Assembly: GCA_905215655.1 (NCBI GenBank)
Contig: CAJMQT010000022.1
Span: forward strand, 1 to 22,411
Direction: 5' to 3'
Source of the DNA: an uncultured bacterium
GTDB lineage: Bacteria > Bacteroidota > Bacteroidia > Bacteroidales > Bacteroidaceae
Length of the DNA stretch: 22,411 nt
Below the pieces are notes generated by a model that saw only the letters and a list, made by a program, of their open reading frames with translations, searched no databases and had not been told where the DNA came from. The translations under genes and the position numbers were made by a program. Numbering within the stretch: the first letter of the stretch is position 1; each line of letters begins with the position of its first letter. Of this stretch, positions 1-8,112 are shown piece by piece.

Positions 1-26
1 GGGATGCTGTTTTCTTACAACATCCC
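1..26. repeat. Inverted repeat at the window edge; non-coding flank to 238
   Basis: Two 10-bp arms (1-10 and 17-26, one mismatch, outer part GGGATG/CATCCC) flank a 6-base loop. It may be the terminator of a gene lying before the window, but no clean T-run follows, so the role is open. The rest of 1-238 shows no convincing gene: the short reading frame starting at 181 has no recognisable protein features and runs into the insertion sequence. Confidence 0.35.
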
Positions 27-226
27 GCGGATATGTGCTTTTTAAGGGACGACTAAATATATTATTGTCCGAGTTTTCGCAGTGGAAACCTCACCAAAAG
101 CTTATTACTTACAGAAATATTCAGAGAAGTCTGATTTATAGGCTTATTTTTAGTAATCACCACAAAGAATGATATAAAGGATGGAAAGAAAATTGTTTTA
201 TTATTCTTTTCATCCTTTGATTTTTG

Positions 227-234
227 TACCTTTG
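227..234 (+). promoter_or_regulatory. Bacteroidetes -7 promoter box before the IS element
   Basis: TACCTTTG matches the Bacteroidetes -7 consensus TAnnTTTG. No well-spaced -33 TTTG is seen (a TTTG at 216-219 is too close). It lies just outside the likely left end of the insertion sequence and points into it, so it may drive the transposase or be the remains of a promoter cut off from its gene by the insertion. Confidence 0.35.
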
Positions 235-238
235 CATT

Positions 239-1276
239 ACGTAAGAGTTACCCAAATAAGTAAAGCAATGCAGACCACAGCAATTGGGACGGTTGCCAAA
301 TCATTACCCCAAAACAAGGTAATTCTTCTAAATCGCTTAATTTCAAATAACTATATTCCTTATACAGATTTATAGAAATATTCTGTATGGCAGATGATTT
401 CTGCAAGTTTTTTGATCAGCTGATGAAGAAATATACTATTCAGGACGCCTCTAAGCGTGCATATCATCGCGACGGCAAGATGTCTAAGGCAGAGATAATG
501 GTGATTATCATCCTTTTCCATAACTCAGGCTATCGCTGTTTGAAGCATTTCTACCTTCAGCATGTGTGCGTTCATTTGCGTCATTTGTTCCCTGAAGTGG
601 TCTCCTACAATCGTTTTGTTGAACTGCAGAAGGAAGTAGCCCTACCTCTGGTCTTGTTCATCAAAAAGGTATTGTTGGGAAAATGCACCGGCGTCAGTTT
701 TGTCGATAGCACGCCTCTGCGCGTGTGTCGGAACCAACGCATCCTAATGCACAAGGTTTTCAAAGGTATAGCAGAAAGAGGGCATTGCTCCATGGGATGG
801 TTCTTTGGTTTCAAGCTCCATATCATCTGTAATGAGAAAGGAGAAATACTCAACTTTATGATCACACCAGCAAACATTGACGACAGAAAGCCATTGGAGT
901 ACAAGGCTTTTGTTGAATTCAACTATGGCAAACTTGTCGGAGACAAAGGATACATCAGCAAGAACCTGTTCCAAAAGATGTTTGTTGATGGGATACAACT
1001 CATAACCAAACTCAAGGCCAACATGAAAGAAGCCATGATGTCGCTTTCCGACAGACTTTTGCTCAGAAAGAGAGCGATAATAGAGACTGTCAATGATGAG
1101 CTGAAGAACATTGCACAGATTGAGCATTCGCGACACCGTTCATTTGATAACTTCATGGTTAACACACTCGGAGCACTAGCTGCGTATTGCTTTTTTCCTA
1201 AGAAGCCTTGCATCCAAGCGCAAAGGGTTGTGGATAACCAACTTACATTGTTTTAGAATTCATCGAACTCACGTTA
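239..1276 (+). mobile_element. IS982-family insertion sequence (ends approximate)
   Basis: The element holds one transposase gene. The sequence left of it (about 239-275) and the reverse complement of the sequence right of it (about 1230-1276) share an imperfect terminal match: ACGT, GAGTT, TAAA and CAATG blocks occur in the same order. The implied length of about 1.04 kb fits IS982-family elements, usually about 1 kb. No clear target-site duplication is seen, and ACGT at both edges could belong to either the ends or the duplication. The right end lies about 10 bp beyond the stop codon of the sialidase-fold gene, so the insertion marks one border of the carbohydrate locus and probably replaced the native 3' flank of that gene. 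Confidence 0.72.
387..1256 (+). CDS. IS982-family DDE transposase
   Basis: This 289-residue protein catalyses cut-and-paste movement of the surrounding element. It shows the IS982 pattern: first Asp in SFVDSTP (D107), second in LVGDKGY (D186) and Glu in IIETVNDELK (E233), the DDE metal-binding triad. The helix-turn-helix-like N-terminus contains DDFCKFF. The coding part is unbroken, so the enzyme may be active. One oddity: in-frame codons before the ATG read IEIFC, directly continuing the family's conserved N-terminus (EIFC..DDFCKFF), yet no ATG lies between the upstream stop at 348-350 and 387. The true start may be a non-ATG codon (the ATA or TTA codons around 360-374), or the 5' end has decayed. 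ATG 387 is kept as the only standard start. Confidence 0.93.
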   Translation: MADDFCKFFDQLMKKYTIQDASKRAYHRDGKMSKAEIMVIIILFHNSGYRCLKHFYLQHVCVHLRHLFPEVVSYNRFVELQKEVALPLVLFIKKVLLGKCTGVSFVDSTPLRVCRNQRILMHKVFKGIAERGHCSMGWFFGFKLHIICNEKGEILNFMITPANIDDRKPLEYKAFVEFNYGKLVGDKGYISKNLFQKMFVDGIQLITKLKANMKEAMMSLSDRLLLRKRAIIETVNDELKNIAQIEHSRHRSFDNFMVNTLGALAAYCFFPKKPCIQAQRVVDNQLTLF

Positions 1277-1285
1277 AAATAGGAC

Positions 1286-2587
1286 TTATTTCTTAATGAA
1301 TTTCTTTCCTCTTTTTATCAAGATACCCTTAGCTTCTTTTCCTACTCTTTGACCGTAAAGATTGTAAACGGCATCATCTGACTTTTCAGGTGTATTTGTT
1401 ATATGGGAAATATCTGAGCCTCCTCCGTTGAGAGAGATAGAAGAAAGAGGTACGCGGGTGTACTGCACGTCTTCCTTGTTCGTGGCATAGGCAACATACA
1501 GAAATCCGTTGTAAACCATTGATTTTGAATAGTGATAGCCGGCGCGTTTCGCTTTGCCCGCATAGCGCAGGGTCGGCATTTCGTTATTGCTGCGCAGCAA
1601 ATAAGCGGTGTTGAAAATCTCACCGTCTTTACTTAATGCAACGACGAGCGGACTACGGAGCTTATTGTTAACGGGATTGCAGGCAAAATAAGCTGTGCCG
1701 TCGGGCAGATTGCCCGCGCTCTGCTTGGTACGAGCGTCAGGGAAGTCTGTCAATACGGAATTGCTCCATGTTTCGCCATTATCCGAACTTGTCGCCGCCA
1801 TTTTCAGATATGTGCTGTTTTGGTCACGAAAAATCATCACAAGAGTGCCATCCGCCTTACGGTAAAGGCTCGGTTCCAGTTCACGCGATTGTGCGTCAGT
1901 AACTTTTCCCGTATAAGTAAACTGTCCTAAATGCCAACCCCCTACGCCGGTCGGATCGTCCGTGTAGATAGGAGAAACCTTCAATCCCGGTTGCAGATGG
2001 GCGGCATTTACAATACGACCGTCGGGCAATACGTGCGGATCTTGTTCAAAGATACCTTGAATGGGAGTACCGTCAGACATCAAGACATCGGTCTGTTCGC
2101 TCCAATTTATGCCATCGTCACTTGTGACGCAGCGTGTGTATCCTCCTTTTGGAGAATTCAATTTGTCAGGCCAAACATTGATGTATGCGACCAATTTGTC
2201 TGACGTTGAAAGCCAACCGCCTGATGAAACATAGCCATCTGCTATATCCGGGGCAAGGATCATGGGCTTGCTCCATGTCTTGCCTTCGTCGGTGCTGCGG
2301 CTGTAAGCAACCCAAGTATCGGCGGCGTCCTCATCCGTTTTAGAACTTTGCCACATACAATAAAGTGCCCCTTTGAAAGCCGTCATTACCACACCGTTGC
2401 TGAAATGGTCGGTATCCGCAGCCGGAGCAAATACTGTGACAGTTTCCATCTCAGGAGCGTAATCCAGCCCCAAGGTGTTTGTATTAGCGGCGTCGAAAAG
2501 CGTCGGGGTATGGCTGAATGGTATGTTGTCAGCAAACATTGATGTTGCTATTACCAAAAGAGACAAGGTGATAAATGCTTTTTTCAT
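1286..2587 (-). CDS. Secreted sialidase-fold (BNR/Asp-box) protein
   Basis: This 433-residue exported protein probably folds as a six-bladed beta-propeller of the sialidase superfamily. It has a Sec signal peptide (residues 1-19, cut near MFA-D). Three Asp boxes (S-x-D-x-G-x-T-W type) lie at about 98-105, 155-162 and 267-274, with a weak fourth near 319. The F/Y-RIP motif carrying the first sialidase arginine is not seen, so sialic acid need not be the substrate. In a pectin locus, hydrolysis of a keto-deoxy sugar such as Kdo or Dha of RG-II, or another glycosidase or lyase activity, is a possible reading, but this is inference. Residues 405-433 form the C-terminal tail with YGQRV and KGI blocks and a lysine-rich end, seen on many Prevotella exported enzymes. 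It lies 72 bp downstream of the YdeI-like gene on the same strand and could share its transcript. No terminator is visible because the IS follows the stop codon. Confidence 0.8.
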   Translation of the reverse strand: MKKAFITLSLLVIATSMFADNIPFSHTPTLFDAANTNTLGLDYAPEMETVTVFAPAADTDHFSNGVVMTAFKGALYCMWQSSKTDEDAADTWVAYSRSTDEGKTWSKPMILAPDIADGYVSSGGWLSTSDKLVAYINVWPDKLNSPKGGYTRCVTSDDGINWSEQTDVLMSDGTPIQGIFEQDPHVLPDGRIVNAAHLQPGLKVSPIYTDDPTGVGGWHLGQFTYTGKVTDAQSRELEPSLYRKADGTLVMIFRDQNSTYLKMAATSSDNGETWSNSVLTDFPDARTKQSAGNLPDGTAYFACNPVNNKLRSPLVVALSKDGEIFNTAYLLRSNNEMPTLRYAGKAKRAGYHYSKSMVYNGFLYVAYATNKEDVQYTRVPLSSISLNGGGSDISHITNTPEKSDDAVYNLYGQRVGKEAKGILIKRGKKFIKK

Positions 2588-2659
2588 TTGTTTTGTATTC
2601 TAAATTGATTGATTATTAAGTATTTCCATATTCGTCTCATGTTCGCAGAACATTAAAAC

Positions 2660-3235
2660 TCAATACGTTTGCAGTCGTCCATTATCGTTCCATTCGCCGT
2701 ATAGGACGCCTTTGCGGGTGTTGTCAATAAACTTTTCCAGACGTTTTTTGAATAACTCGGGCTGATTTTTCTTTATTTTAATGGTGTCAATCCTCACCCG
2801 CTTATACAATTCAGGCAACCGCTTGAAATTTTTCCATACTGTATGATCCGACTGTAAGACTTTCAATATGTCATCATCGATCTTAAATCCTGCCGCCGAC
2901 ATATCGGGCAATACGGCTCGACCGGCATCGGTCATCAATCCCAAACGTTCCATACGCCGACACCGTTCCTTATTCAGCTCGGACCATTTGCTGCGTTTCT
3001 TCCGCGGAGTAAATCTCTGTGCCGTCTCGTCCTCCGATATTTTCTTTGTCGTACTGTCAATCCAGCCAAAACACAACGCCTCCTCCACGGCGTCGATATA
3101 CCAGAATGTACCGTCATCTATCGGTCTGCCACGCTTGACCACCACCCAACATTCCGTCGCCGCAGCATGATTTTCAGACAGCCATCGACGCAGTTCTGCT
3201 CTTGATTTTGCGGGCAAAAGATTAAGAATTTCCAT
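2660..3235 (-). CDS. YdeI/OmdA (OmpD-associated) family protein
   Basis: This 191-residue soluble protein has no signal peptide. It has the family features: WLSENHAAATECWV near the N-terminus, then EEALCFGWIDS (about 51-61), then RFTPRKKRSKWSELN (about 74-88) and a basic helical C-terminus. Proteins of this family are described as bacteriocin-protection or OmpD-associated, but the biochemical role is not settled. It sits between the HTCS and the sialidase-fold gene, all on the minus strand with gaps of 81 and 72 bp, and may simply be a passenger. The full family length is present. The family call is firm; the function is open. Confidence 0.85.
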   Translation of the reverse strand: MEILNLLPAKSRAELRRWLSENHAAATECWVVVKRGRPIDDGTFWYIDAVEEALCFGWIDSTTKKISEDETAQRFTPRKKRSKWSELNKERCRRMERLGLMTDAGRAVLPDMSAAGFKIDDDILKVLQSDHTVWKNFKRLPELYKRVRIDTIKIKKNQPELFKKRLEKFIDNTRKGVLYGEWNDNGRLQTY

Positions 3236-3316
3236 GTGGCGGTAAATTTGTTTCTTTCAATAACAGGCTGAATGTGGTGCAATCATGAAGACCAATAATT
3301 GAAGTCTGTCGTTTCA

Positions 3317-6300
3317 TTATTCTTCTTTCTTCATCTTGCGATATTCTTTCGGCGTCATCTCATACTTCTTTCTGAAACATTTTCCGAAATATCCCGCGTC
3401 ACGGAAGCCGACGGAATAGGCGATTTCCGTTATGTTGTTATCTGTCGTTTCAATAAGTTTCGCCGCCTTATTGAGTCGTATTTCCTTTACCAAGTCCACC
3501 GGTGCAAGTCCTGTAAGACTCTTCAATTTCTTGAAGAAAGCCGAACGGCTGAGACCTATCGAACCGGCGATAGTGTCGATGTTAAAGTCGTTTGCATTAA
3601 GATTTTCTTCGATTATCTCATGAATTTTATTAATGAACTCGATGTCTTTCTTCACGAGATGCTGTTCATATTCGTCCTTGTTGCTTTCGCCCAAGTTTTC
3701 CGTTGCGGTCTGTATAACCATTTTCCGCTGGAAGATACGCTGTTCTTCGAGCAGCTGGTTGATGCGCGCCGTAAGATAACTCTTGCCGAACGGTTTTACG
3801 ATAAAGGCATTAGCACCTGATTTTATGGCGCTCATTTTATCTTCTTCGGTGTTCTTCGCCGTAAGCACGATTACCGGAATATGACTTATGTTGAAGTCTT
3901 GGCGCACACAGCGCAGCAGTTCCAGACCGTTCATTCCGGGCATCATAAGGTCGGTTATAATGATATCGGGATGATGTCTGTAAATATTTTTCAGTCCTTC
4001 GCCACCCTCATGAGCGGTGAATACACGATAATCGCTTTGCAACTGGAGCTGCAACATGCGGCACATGTCGATGTTGTCTTCAATCAGCATGATGATCGGC
4101 TTATCCTCGGCTACTTGCCCTGCAATCGCATCTTCATCGCCGACAGCGCTTGCCACGGCGTCTTTATGCGGCTCGCTTTCAGCCGTACTGTCGTTAAAAT
4201 ATACCTCGACGTCTTCTTTCCCGAAATGTTCTTTGCCGACGGGTATTTCCACCGAGAACACCACACCCGTGCTTTCTTTCAGATTTTCAGCCCAGATGCG
4301 ACCGTGGTGCATGGCGATGTATTCTTTCGACAGCGACAATCCGATACCCGTTCCGGCTATTGTTGCATCATCGGCGGTTTTGTTCTCCGCCTGATGGAAA
4401 CGCTCGAAAATCAGTTCGAGCTGCTCTTCGGGAATGCCGGCGCCATCGTCTTCAACCCTTATCGTGCATGTCTTGTCGCCGTGGTTGTGCTCCAAGGCGA
4501 CGCATATCGTACCGCCCTCGTCTGTATATTTGAAGGCATTGCTCAGAAGATTGTTGAGAACGATACCCATCTTCTCGGCGTCGCACCATAACATTACGTG
4601 CTCTTCGGGCTTCTCAAAGACGAAAGAGATGTCGCGTTCTTCGGCAAGAAGGCGGAATTCGCGCATCAGCATCTCGATCATTTCGTTGATATCGACGTAA
4701 GAGACGTGCAGTTTCATCCTGCCGTTCTGTATCTTCCGGAAGTCGAGAATTTGGTTTACGAGCATCAACATCTTGCGGGCGTTACGATCAATGAGGTTGA
4801 TATATTCCTTACCTTCACGGCTCAGCTTTTCCTTCGACTTGATTTCCTCGATCGGTCCGCTTATCAGCGACAGCGGCGTTCGCAGCTCATGGCTGATGTT
4901 TGTAAAGAAACGTATCTTCAATTCGGCAAGTCTGTCGTTGATGTAGACCTCGTTCCTTATTTTAATAAGGTACATCACGAGGCGCAGTCCGCCATATAAT
5001 GCAAGCAGGATGAGCAGCGAATAGATGATGTAAGCCCACCACGTGGCCCACCACGGCGGCAGGATTACCACCTCGAGGACGCGCTCGGGCGAGATGTTGT
5101 CGTTAACTTTAACTCTGAATTTGTAATGTCCCGGCGGCACGTTCGAGTAAGACGCCACGCGGTTGTTGCCGCTGTTATGCCATTGTTCCTCATATCCGTC
5201 GAGGATGTAGGTGTAAGACAGGGGCGTATTATCCGAGAAATGAGGCGATGAGAAGTCGATTGTAAAGGTCGACATGTCGTGCTTCAGCTCTATCCGTTCC
5301 GCATACTTCGGCGAGCATTCCGTTATAGGCGGCGTGAAGCTCCACAGCTCCCGGTTGCCCACTTTAAAGCCCGTTATGAACGTGCGATAGCTCTTCTCGT
5401 TATCGCTTATCACCGCCGAGGGGTTGAAGACGAGCAGTCCCTGACGGCAGCCGACAAGTATCCGCCCGTCTTTAAGACATACTGAGGTGTTGTCTTCTAT
5501 GCTTACGTCGGGAAAGCCGGCAAACTTATCATATCCCTTTACAAACGAAGAGCCATGCCGCATGCTTGCCAGCCCGCTCTCGGTGCATATCCAGAGACAT
5601 CGGTTTTTGTCTTCGACAATCGACGCTATCACGTCCCCACCCTGCTTTTCGTTGATGTTGTAGGCTTTGAGTCTGGGCTGTCTGTTCTTCTCGTCGTAAT
5701 ATTCAATCTTGTTGAGACCGCTGCCGAATATTCCCATCCAGATGTAACCTTCACGGTCTTTATACATGCTGTAAATGTCGTTGTCTATCACTCCGGAGGC
5801 GGCACGCTCCCTGTAAGTCTCAAACTTGATGTCGGAAGGATTGTTGAATTTGCCGTTGAACGACATCAGTCCGTCCGTCGTGCCGACCCATATTCTGCCG
5901 TTTCTGTCTTCGGCAATAGACCTTACGTCTGTGTAAAGCTCGTAACCGGGGTAATGCTTGAAACCGTTTCGGCTGTGACGGAACACAACTTTGCCTCCAT
6001 GTCGCTCCAAAAGGTTCAGTCCGCCGTAGAACGTACAGACCCATATACGTTTGCGACTGTCCTGATAGGTGAAATAAACGCGGTTGCTGCTGAGCGAGCT
6101 ACGGTCGCCGCGGCGATTGGTATATCTTGTCAGCCGCAGCCCTTGCGGTGCGAGATTGTCGGCGGAGCCCATGACGAGTCCCGAACCTTTGGTCGAGAAC
6201 CAGTAGTTGCCGTCGGCGTCTTCCATGATGTGATATACCGCTCCGATTTCTTTTTCGTCAAACCGCCGCTTTACGTCAAGGGTCTTGGAGTCAAAGCAAT

Positions 6301-7687
6301 ACAGCTCGCCGTAGCGCGTTCCGACCCAGATATCTCCTCTGCGGTCCTGATATACGGCACGTATGCCGTTGTTCTTTCCTATCGCTTGCGGCAGGTTTAT
6401 CGACTCACGGAACATGAAGTTGAAGTTGTCGCGTGGGAAACGCACCTTGTATAGTCCGCTGCTTGCCGACGAAAGCCAGAGCGTTCCGTTGTCGCTCACG
6501 TCAATATCGAAGAAGTGGGGCGACATACGGTTGTCGTCAAACTCCTTGCTTTTATTGATATTTTGCATCGTCTGCGTGCGGTGGTCAAAGCGCCACACCT
6601 CGCCGTTGCGCAGCAGGATGAAGAGTCCGTCGGTGGCTGAATCTTTGAATTTCACATCAGCAAATAGGCTGTCCGTCGGCAGGGCGTATGTCCTTGTTGC
6701 CGACGTCTGCGGGTCGTGATATATCAGGCTGCCGCGTTCGGAGTAGTACCAGAGTTTGTTATATCTGTCTTTAAACGAGTTAAGGACATTCGACACCTGC
6801 GCCGTCACAAGCTTGGGAGCGGTTTTTTCTGTGAAAGAATACAGTCCGCCGGCGGTAGTGAAGAATATTTTTCCATTAACGATATTGATACTCGACACCG
6901 CCTGCGTCATACCTTTGAAGGCGTTCCGGCGGGTGGTTCCGTTGCGGTTGTCGGTCGTGTAGATGCAGCCTGTCTGCGTTCCTACGCACAAATAGTTACC
7001 AACGCGCTTGAAGCCGGTGAACTTCTGTGCCTTGAATGAAGATGAAAAATATCTCCGTTTCGACTTTTTCACGACGATGTCGGTGTTCAGCTGTCTGCTG
7101 ATCCAATAGACGTATTTGTCGTTTTCGCCGTAGACATTGTGCCGGAGCCTCATCGTCGCGCCGTCAACGTCGTACCTCGAATCATATATTTTGTTGACAA
7201 TTATCTTTCCGTCTTTCTGTAAATACGCCTCATAAAGGTCTTTGTTACGTGTCAGCAGGAGCACGTGTCCGTTTTCAATGAGCTGGATTTTTATCACCTG
7301 CACGTTTGTCGAGTGTCGTTTCAGCTCGTTGTAAATGTCGTGATAGGTCTCTTTCACCTTGTCAAAGAGATATACATGGTTGTCCGTGTTGCGTATCCAG
7401 AGGTTTCCGTCGTTATCTTCGACGATGTTTCTTACCTTTCTCGGCGGCAGGTCTGAGTGTTGGTTGTGCCGCGTAAGATAAGGTCTGAACTCGGCACCGT
7501 CGAACGAACAAAGTCCATGCCACGTGCCCAGCCATAAAAATCCGTCCTTGTCTTTATGTGCGCAGTACAGCGTGTTGCCGAGCAGTCCGTTGTCCTTTGT
7601 ATAATGTTCTACAATCATTTCGGGTTGCGCGGCAGCTTTCAGCGGCAGCAACAGGCACAATAATATAAGGTGTAAGAAGTTCTTCAT
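3317..7687 (-). CDS. Hybrid two-component system regulator (HTCS) of the PUL
   Basis: This 1456-residue one-protein signalling system spans the inner membrane. After a signal peptide (residues 1-20) come many two-component propeller repeats (blocks such as DGFLWLGT, RGDIWVGT, NGRIWVGT) to about residue 790, forming the periplasmic sensor. A Y_Y_Y domain (about 800-870) and one membrane helix (about 886-908) follow. The kinase has the phospho-His H933 in SHELRTP, an N box (LLSNAFKYT) and G boxes (DDGAGIP, GTGIGLS). The receiver domain has the phospho-acceptor D1246 in TDLMMPGMNG and the KPF lysine. An AraC-type DNA-binding domain ends the protein (about 1355-1456). All key residues are present. 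A longer frame reaches an ATG at 7789, but the promoter -7 box overlaps that codon, so it lies upstream of transcription; ATG 7687, followed at once by a signal peptide, is the start. HTCS proteins typically bind an oligosaccharide from the target glycan and activate nearby PUL genes; pectin is likely here from the neighbours. Confidence 0.96.
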   Translation of the reverse strand: MKNFLHLILLCLLLPLKAAAQPEMIVEHYTKDNGLLGNTLYCAHKDKDGFLWLGTWHGLCSFDGAEFRPYLTRHNQHSDLPPRKVRNIVEDNDGNLWIRNTDNHVYLFDKVKETYHDIYNELKRHSTNVQVIKIQLIENGHVLLLTRNKDLYEAYLQKDGKIIVNKIYDSRYDVDGATMRLRHNVYGENDKYVYWISRQLNTDIVVKKSKRRYFSSSFKAQKFTGFKRVGNYLCVGTQTGCIYTTDNRNGTTRRNAFKGMTQAVSSINIVNGKIFFTTAGGLYSFTEKTAPKLVTAQVSNVLNSFKDRYNKLWYYSERGSLIYHDPQTSATRTYALPTDSLFADVKFKDSATDGLFILLRNGEVWRFDHRTQTMQNINKSKEFDDNRMSPHFFDIDVSDNGTLWLSSASSGLYKVRFPRDNFNFMFRESINLPQAIGKNNGIRAVYQDRRGDIWVGTRYGELYCFDSKTLDVKRRFDEKEIGAVYHIMEDADGNYWFSTKGSGLVMGSADNLAPQGLRLTRYTNRRGDRSSLSSNRVYFTYQDSRKRIWVCTFYGGLNLLERHGGKVVFRHSRNGFKHYPGYELYTDVRSIAEDRNGRIWVGTTDGLMSFNGKFNNPSDIKFETYRERAASGVIDNDIYSMYKDREGYIWMGIFGSGLNKIEYYDEKNRQPRLKAYNINEKQGGDVIASIVEDKNRCLWICTESGLASMRHGSSFVKGYDKFAGFPDVSIEDNTSVCLKDGRILVGCRQGLLVFNPSAVISDNEKSYRTFITGFKVGNRELWSFTPPITECSPKYAERIELKHDMSTFTIDFSSPHFSDNTPLSYTYILDGYEEQWHNSGNNRVASYSNVPPGHYKFRVKVNDNISPERVLEVVILPPWWATWWAYIIYSLLILLALYGGLRLVMYLIKIRNEVYINDRLAELKIRFFTNISHELRTPLSLISGPIEEIKSKEKLSREGKEYINLIDRNARKMLMLVNQILDFRKIQNGRMKLHVSYVDINEMIEMLMREFRLLAEERDISFVFEKPEEHVMLWCDAEKMGIVLNNLLSNAFKYTDEGGTICVALEHNHGDKTCTIRVEDDGAGIPEEQLELIFERFHQAENKTADDATIAGTGIGLSLSKEYIAMHHGRIWAENLKESTGVVFSVEIPVGKEHFGKEDVEVYFNDSTAESEPHKDAVASAVGDEDAIAGQVAEDKPIIMLIEDNIDMCRMLQLQLQSDYRVFTAHEGGEGLKNIYRHHPDIIITDLMMPGMNGLELLRCVRQDFNISHIPVIVLTAKNTEEDKMSAIKSGANAFIVKPFGKSYLTARINQLLEEQRIFQRKMVIQTATENLGESNKDEYEQHLVKKDIEFINKIHEIIEENLNANDFNIDTIAGSIGLSRSAFFKKLKSLTGLAPVDLVKEIRLNKAAKLIETTDNNITEIAYSVGFRDAGYFGKCFRKKYEMTPKEYRKMKKEE

Positions 7688-7730
7688 GGTTTTGTTTGAA
7701 AAGATACAAGCGTTCTTCCGTATGACAATC

Positions 7731-7747
7731 ACCGGAAGTCTTCCGGT
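7731..7747. promoter_or_regulatory. Perfect palindrome in the HTCS leader
   Basis: Arms ACCGGAA (7731-7737) and TTCCGGT (7741-7747) enclose GTC. The site lies about 20-40 bases after the predicted HTCS transcription start and before the start codon at 7687, so it could be an operator or a small leader hairpin. No known factor is assigned. Confidence 0.4.
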
Positions 7748-7775
7748 AAAAGCAGAAAAGAAAATGGCAGTTATG

Positions 7776-7806
7776 CAAAGATAAAGCATTATATCAATAC
7801 TTCAAA
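7776..7806 (-). promoter_or_regulatory. HTCS promoter (-33 TTTG, -7 TATCTTTG)
   Basis: Read on the minus strand, TTTG (7806-7803) is followed after 19 bases by TATCTTTG (7783-7776), an excellent match to the Bacteroidetes vegetative promoter TTTG-n19/20-TAnnTTTG. Transcription should start near 7769, giving a leader of about 80 bases to the ATG at 7687. Confidence 0.75.
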
Positions 7807-7890
7807 ACTTTTTCTTGTTTTTTGCCGAAGACAAGGGGTGCATCGGAGATTATCAGATTGATATAAAACGAACGATAATCCTTACGATTT

Positions 7891-7978
7891 CAAAAGGCAG
7901 CCTTTTACCTTGCAAAAGGTTACCTTTCAGCGTGTAAAAGGCGGTCTTTTAGCGCGTAAAAGACCGCCTTTTGGAATG
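7891..7978. repeat. 22-bp periodic array of palindromic units (copy A)
   Basis: Four units start at 7891, 7913, 7935 and 7957, an exact 22-bp period. Each has the form YAAAAG-n5-CTTT(T)-n4-TG or a close variant. Units 3 and 4 are perfect reverse complements over 15 bases (7936-7950 and 7958-7972), so they can form a strong 15-bp hairpin with a 7-base loop. The array lies in the divergent gap between the HTCS and the beta-helix fusion gene. It resembles the array at 14597-14707 in period, unit and polarity. It could be a mobile intergenic repeat of REP/BIME type or an array of binding sites. Confidence 0.85.
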
Positions 7979-8061
7979 CCGTTGTTTTACGTTTAAAACC
8001 GTAAGTAAAACAAACTGATTTGTTACGGATTGTTATTTATTCGTCCGACCGGCGTTGATTT

Positions 8062-8099
8062 AACCAAAATCCGCAATCAAGATTGTCGGAAAATCGGTT
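8062..8099. promoter_or_regulatory. Interrupted inverted repeat upstream of the 8207 gene promoter
   Basis: Three paired blocks sit around a two-base centre: AACC (8062-8065) with GGTT (8096-8099), TCCG (8070-8073) with CGGA (8087-8090), and CAATC (8074-8078) with GATTG (8081-8085). It ends 13 bp before the predicted -33 box, a typical place for an activator site. Binding by the HTCS is a guess. Confidence 0.4.
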
Positions 8100-8112
8100 T
8101 TACGTACATTTA

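Noticed and set aside
181..375. 64-residue open frame before the transposase
   Set aside because: It crosses the likely IS end, has no family features, and its frame does not supply the conserved transposase N-terminus.
1286..2587. Sialidase-fold gene as a broken gene cut by the IS
   Set aside because: The frame is complete, with an intact C-terminal tail and stop codon; the IS lies just outside it.
5555..6454. 299-residue plus-strand open frame inside the HTCS gene
   Set aside because: It is a shadow of the minus-strand HTCS, whose propeller repeats, kinase and receiver motifs are unbroken. The shadow protein has no recognisable features or promoter.
7688..7789. Longer HTCS N-terminus starting at 7789
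   Set aside because: The -7 box TATCTTTG (7783-7776) overlaps this region, so the ATG would lie upstream of the transcript start; a signal peptide begins at ATG 7687.
7891..7978. 22-bp array read as a CRISPR array
   Set aside because: There are no unique spacers: the units follow each other directly, are internally palindromic and much too short, and no cas genes are present.
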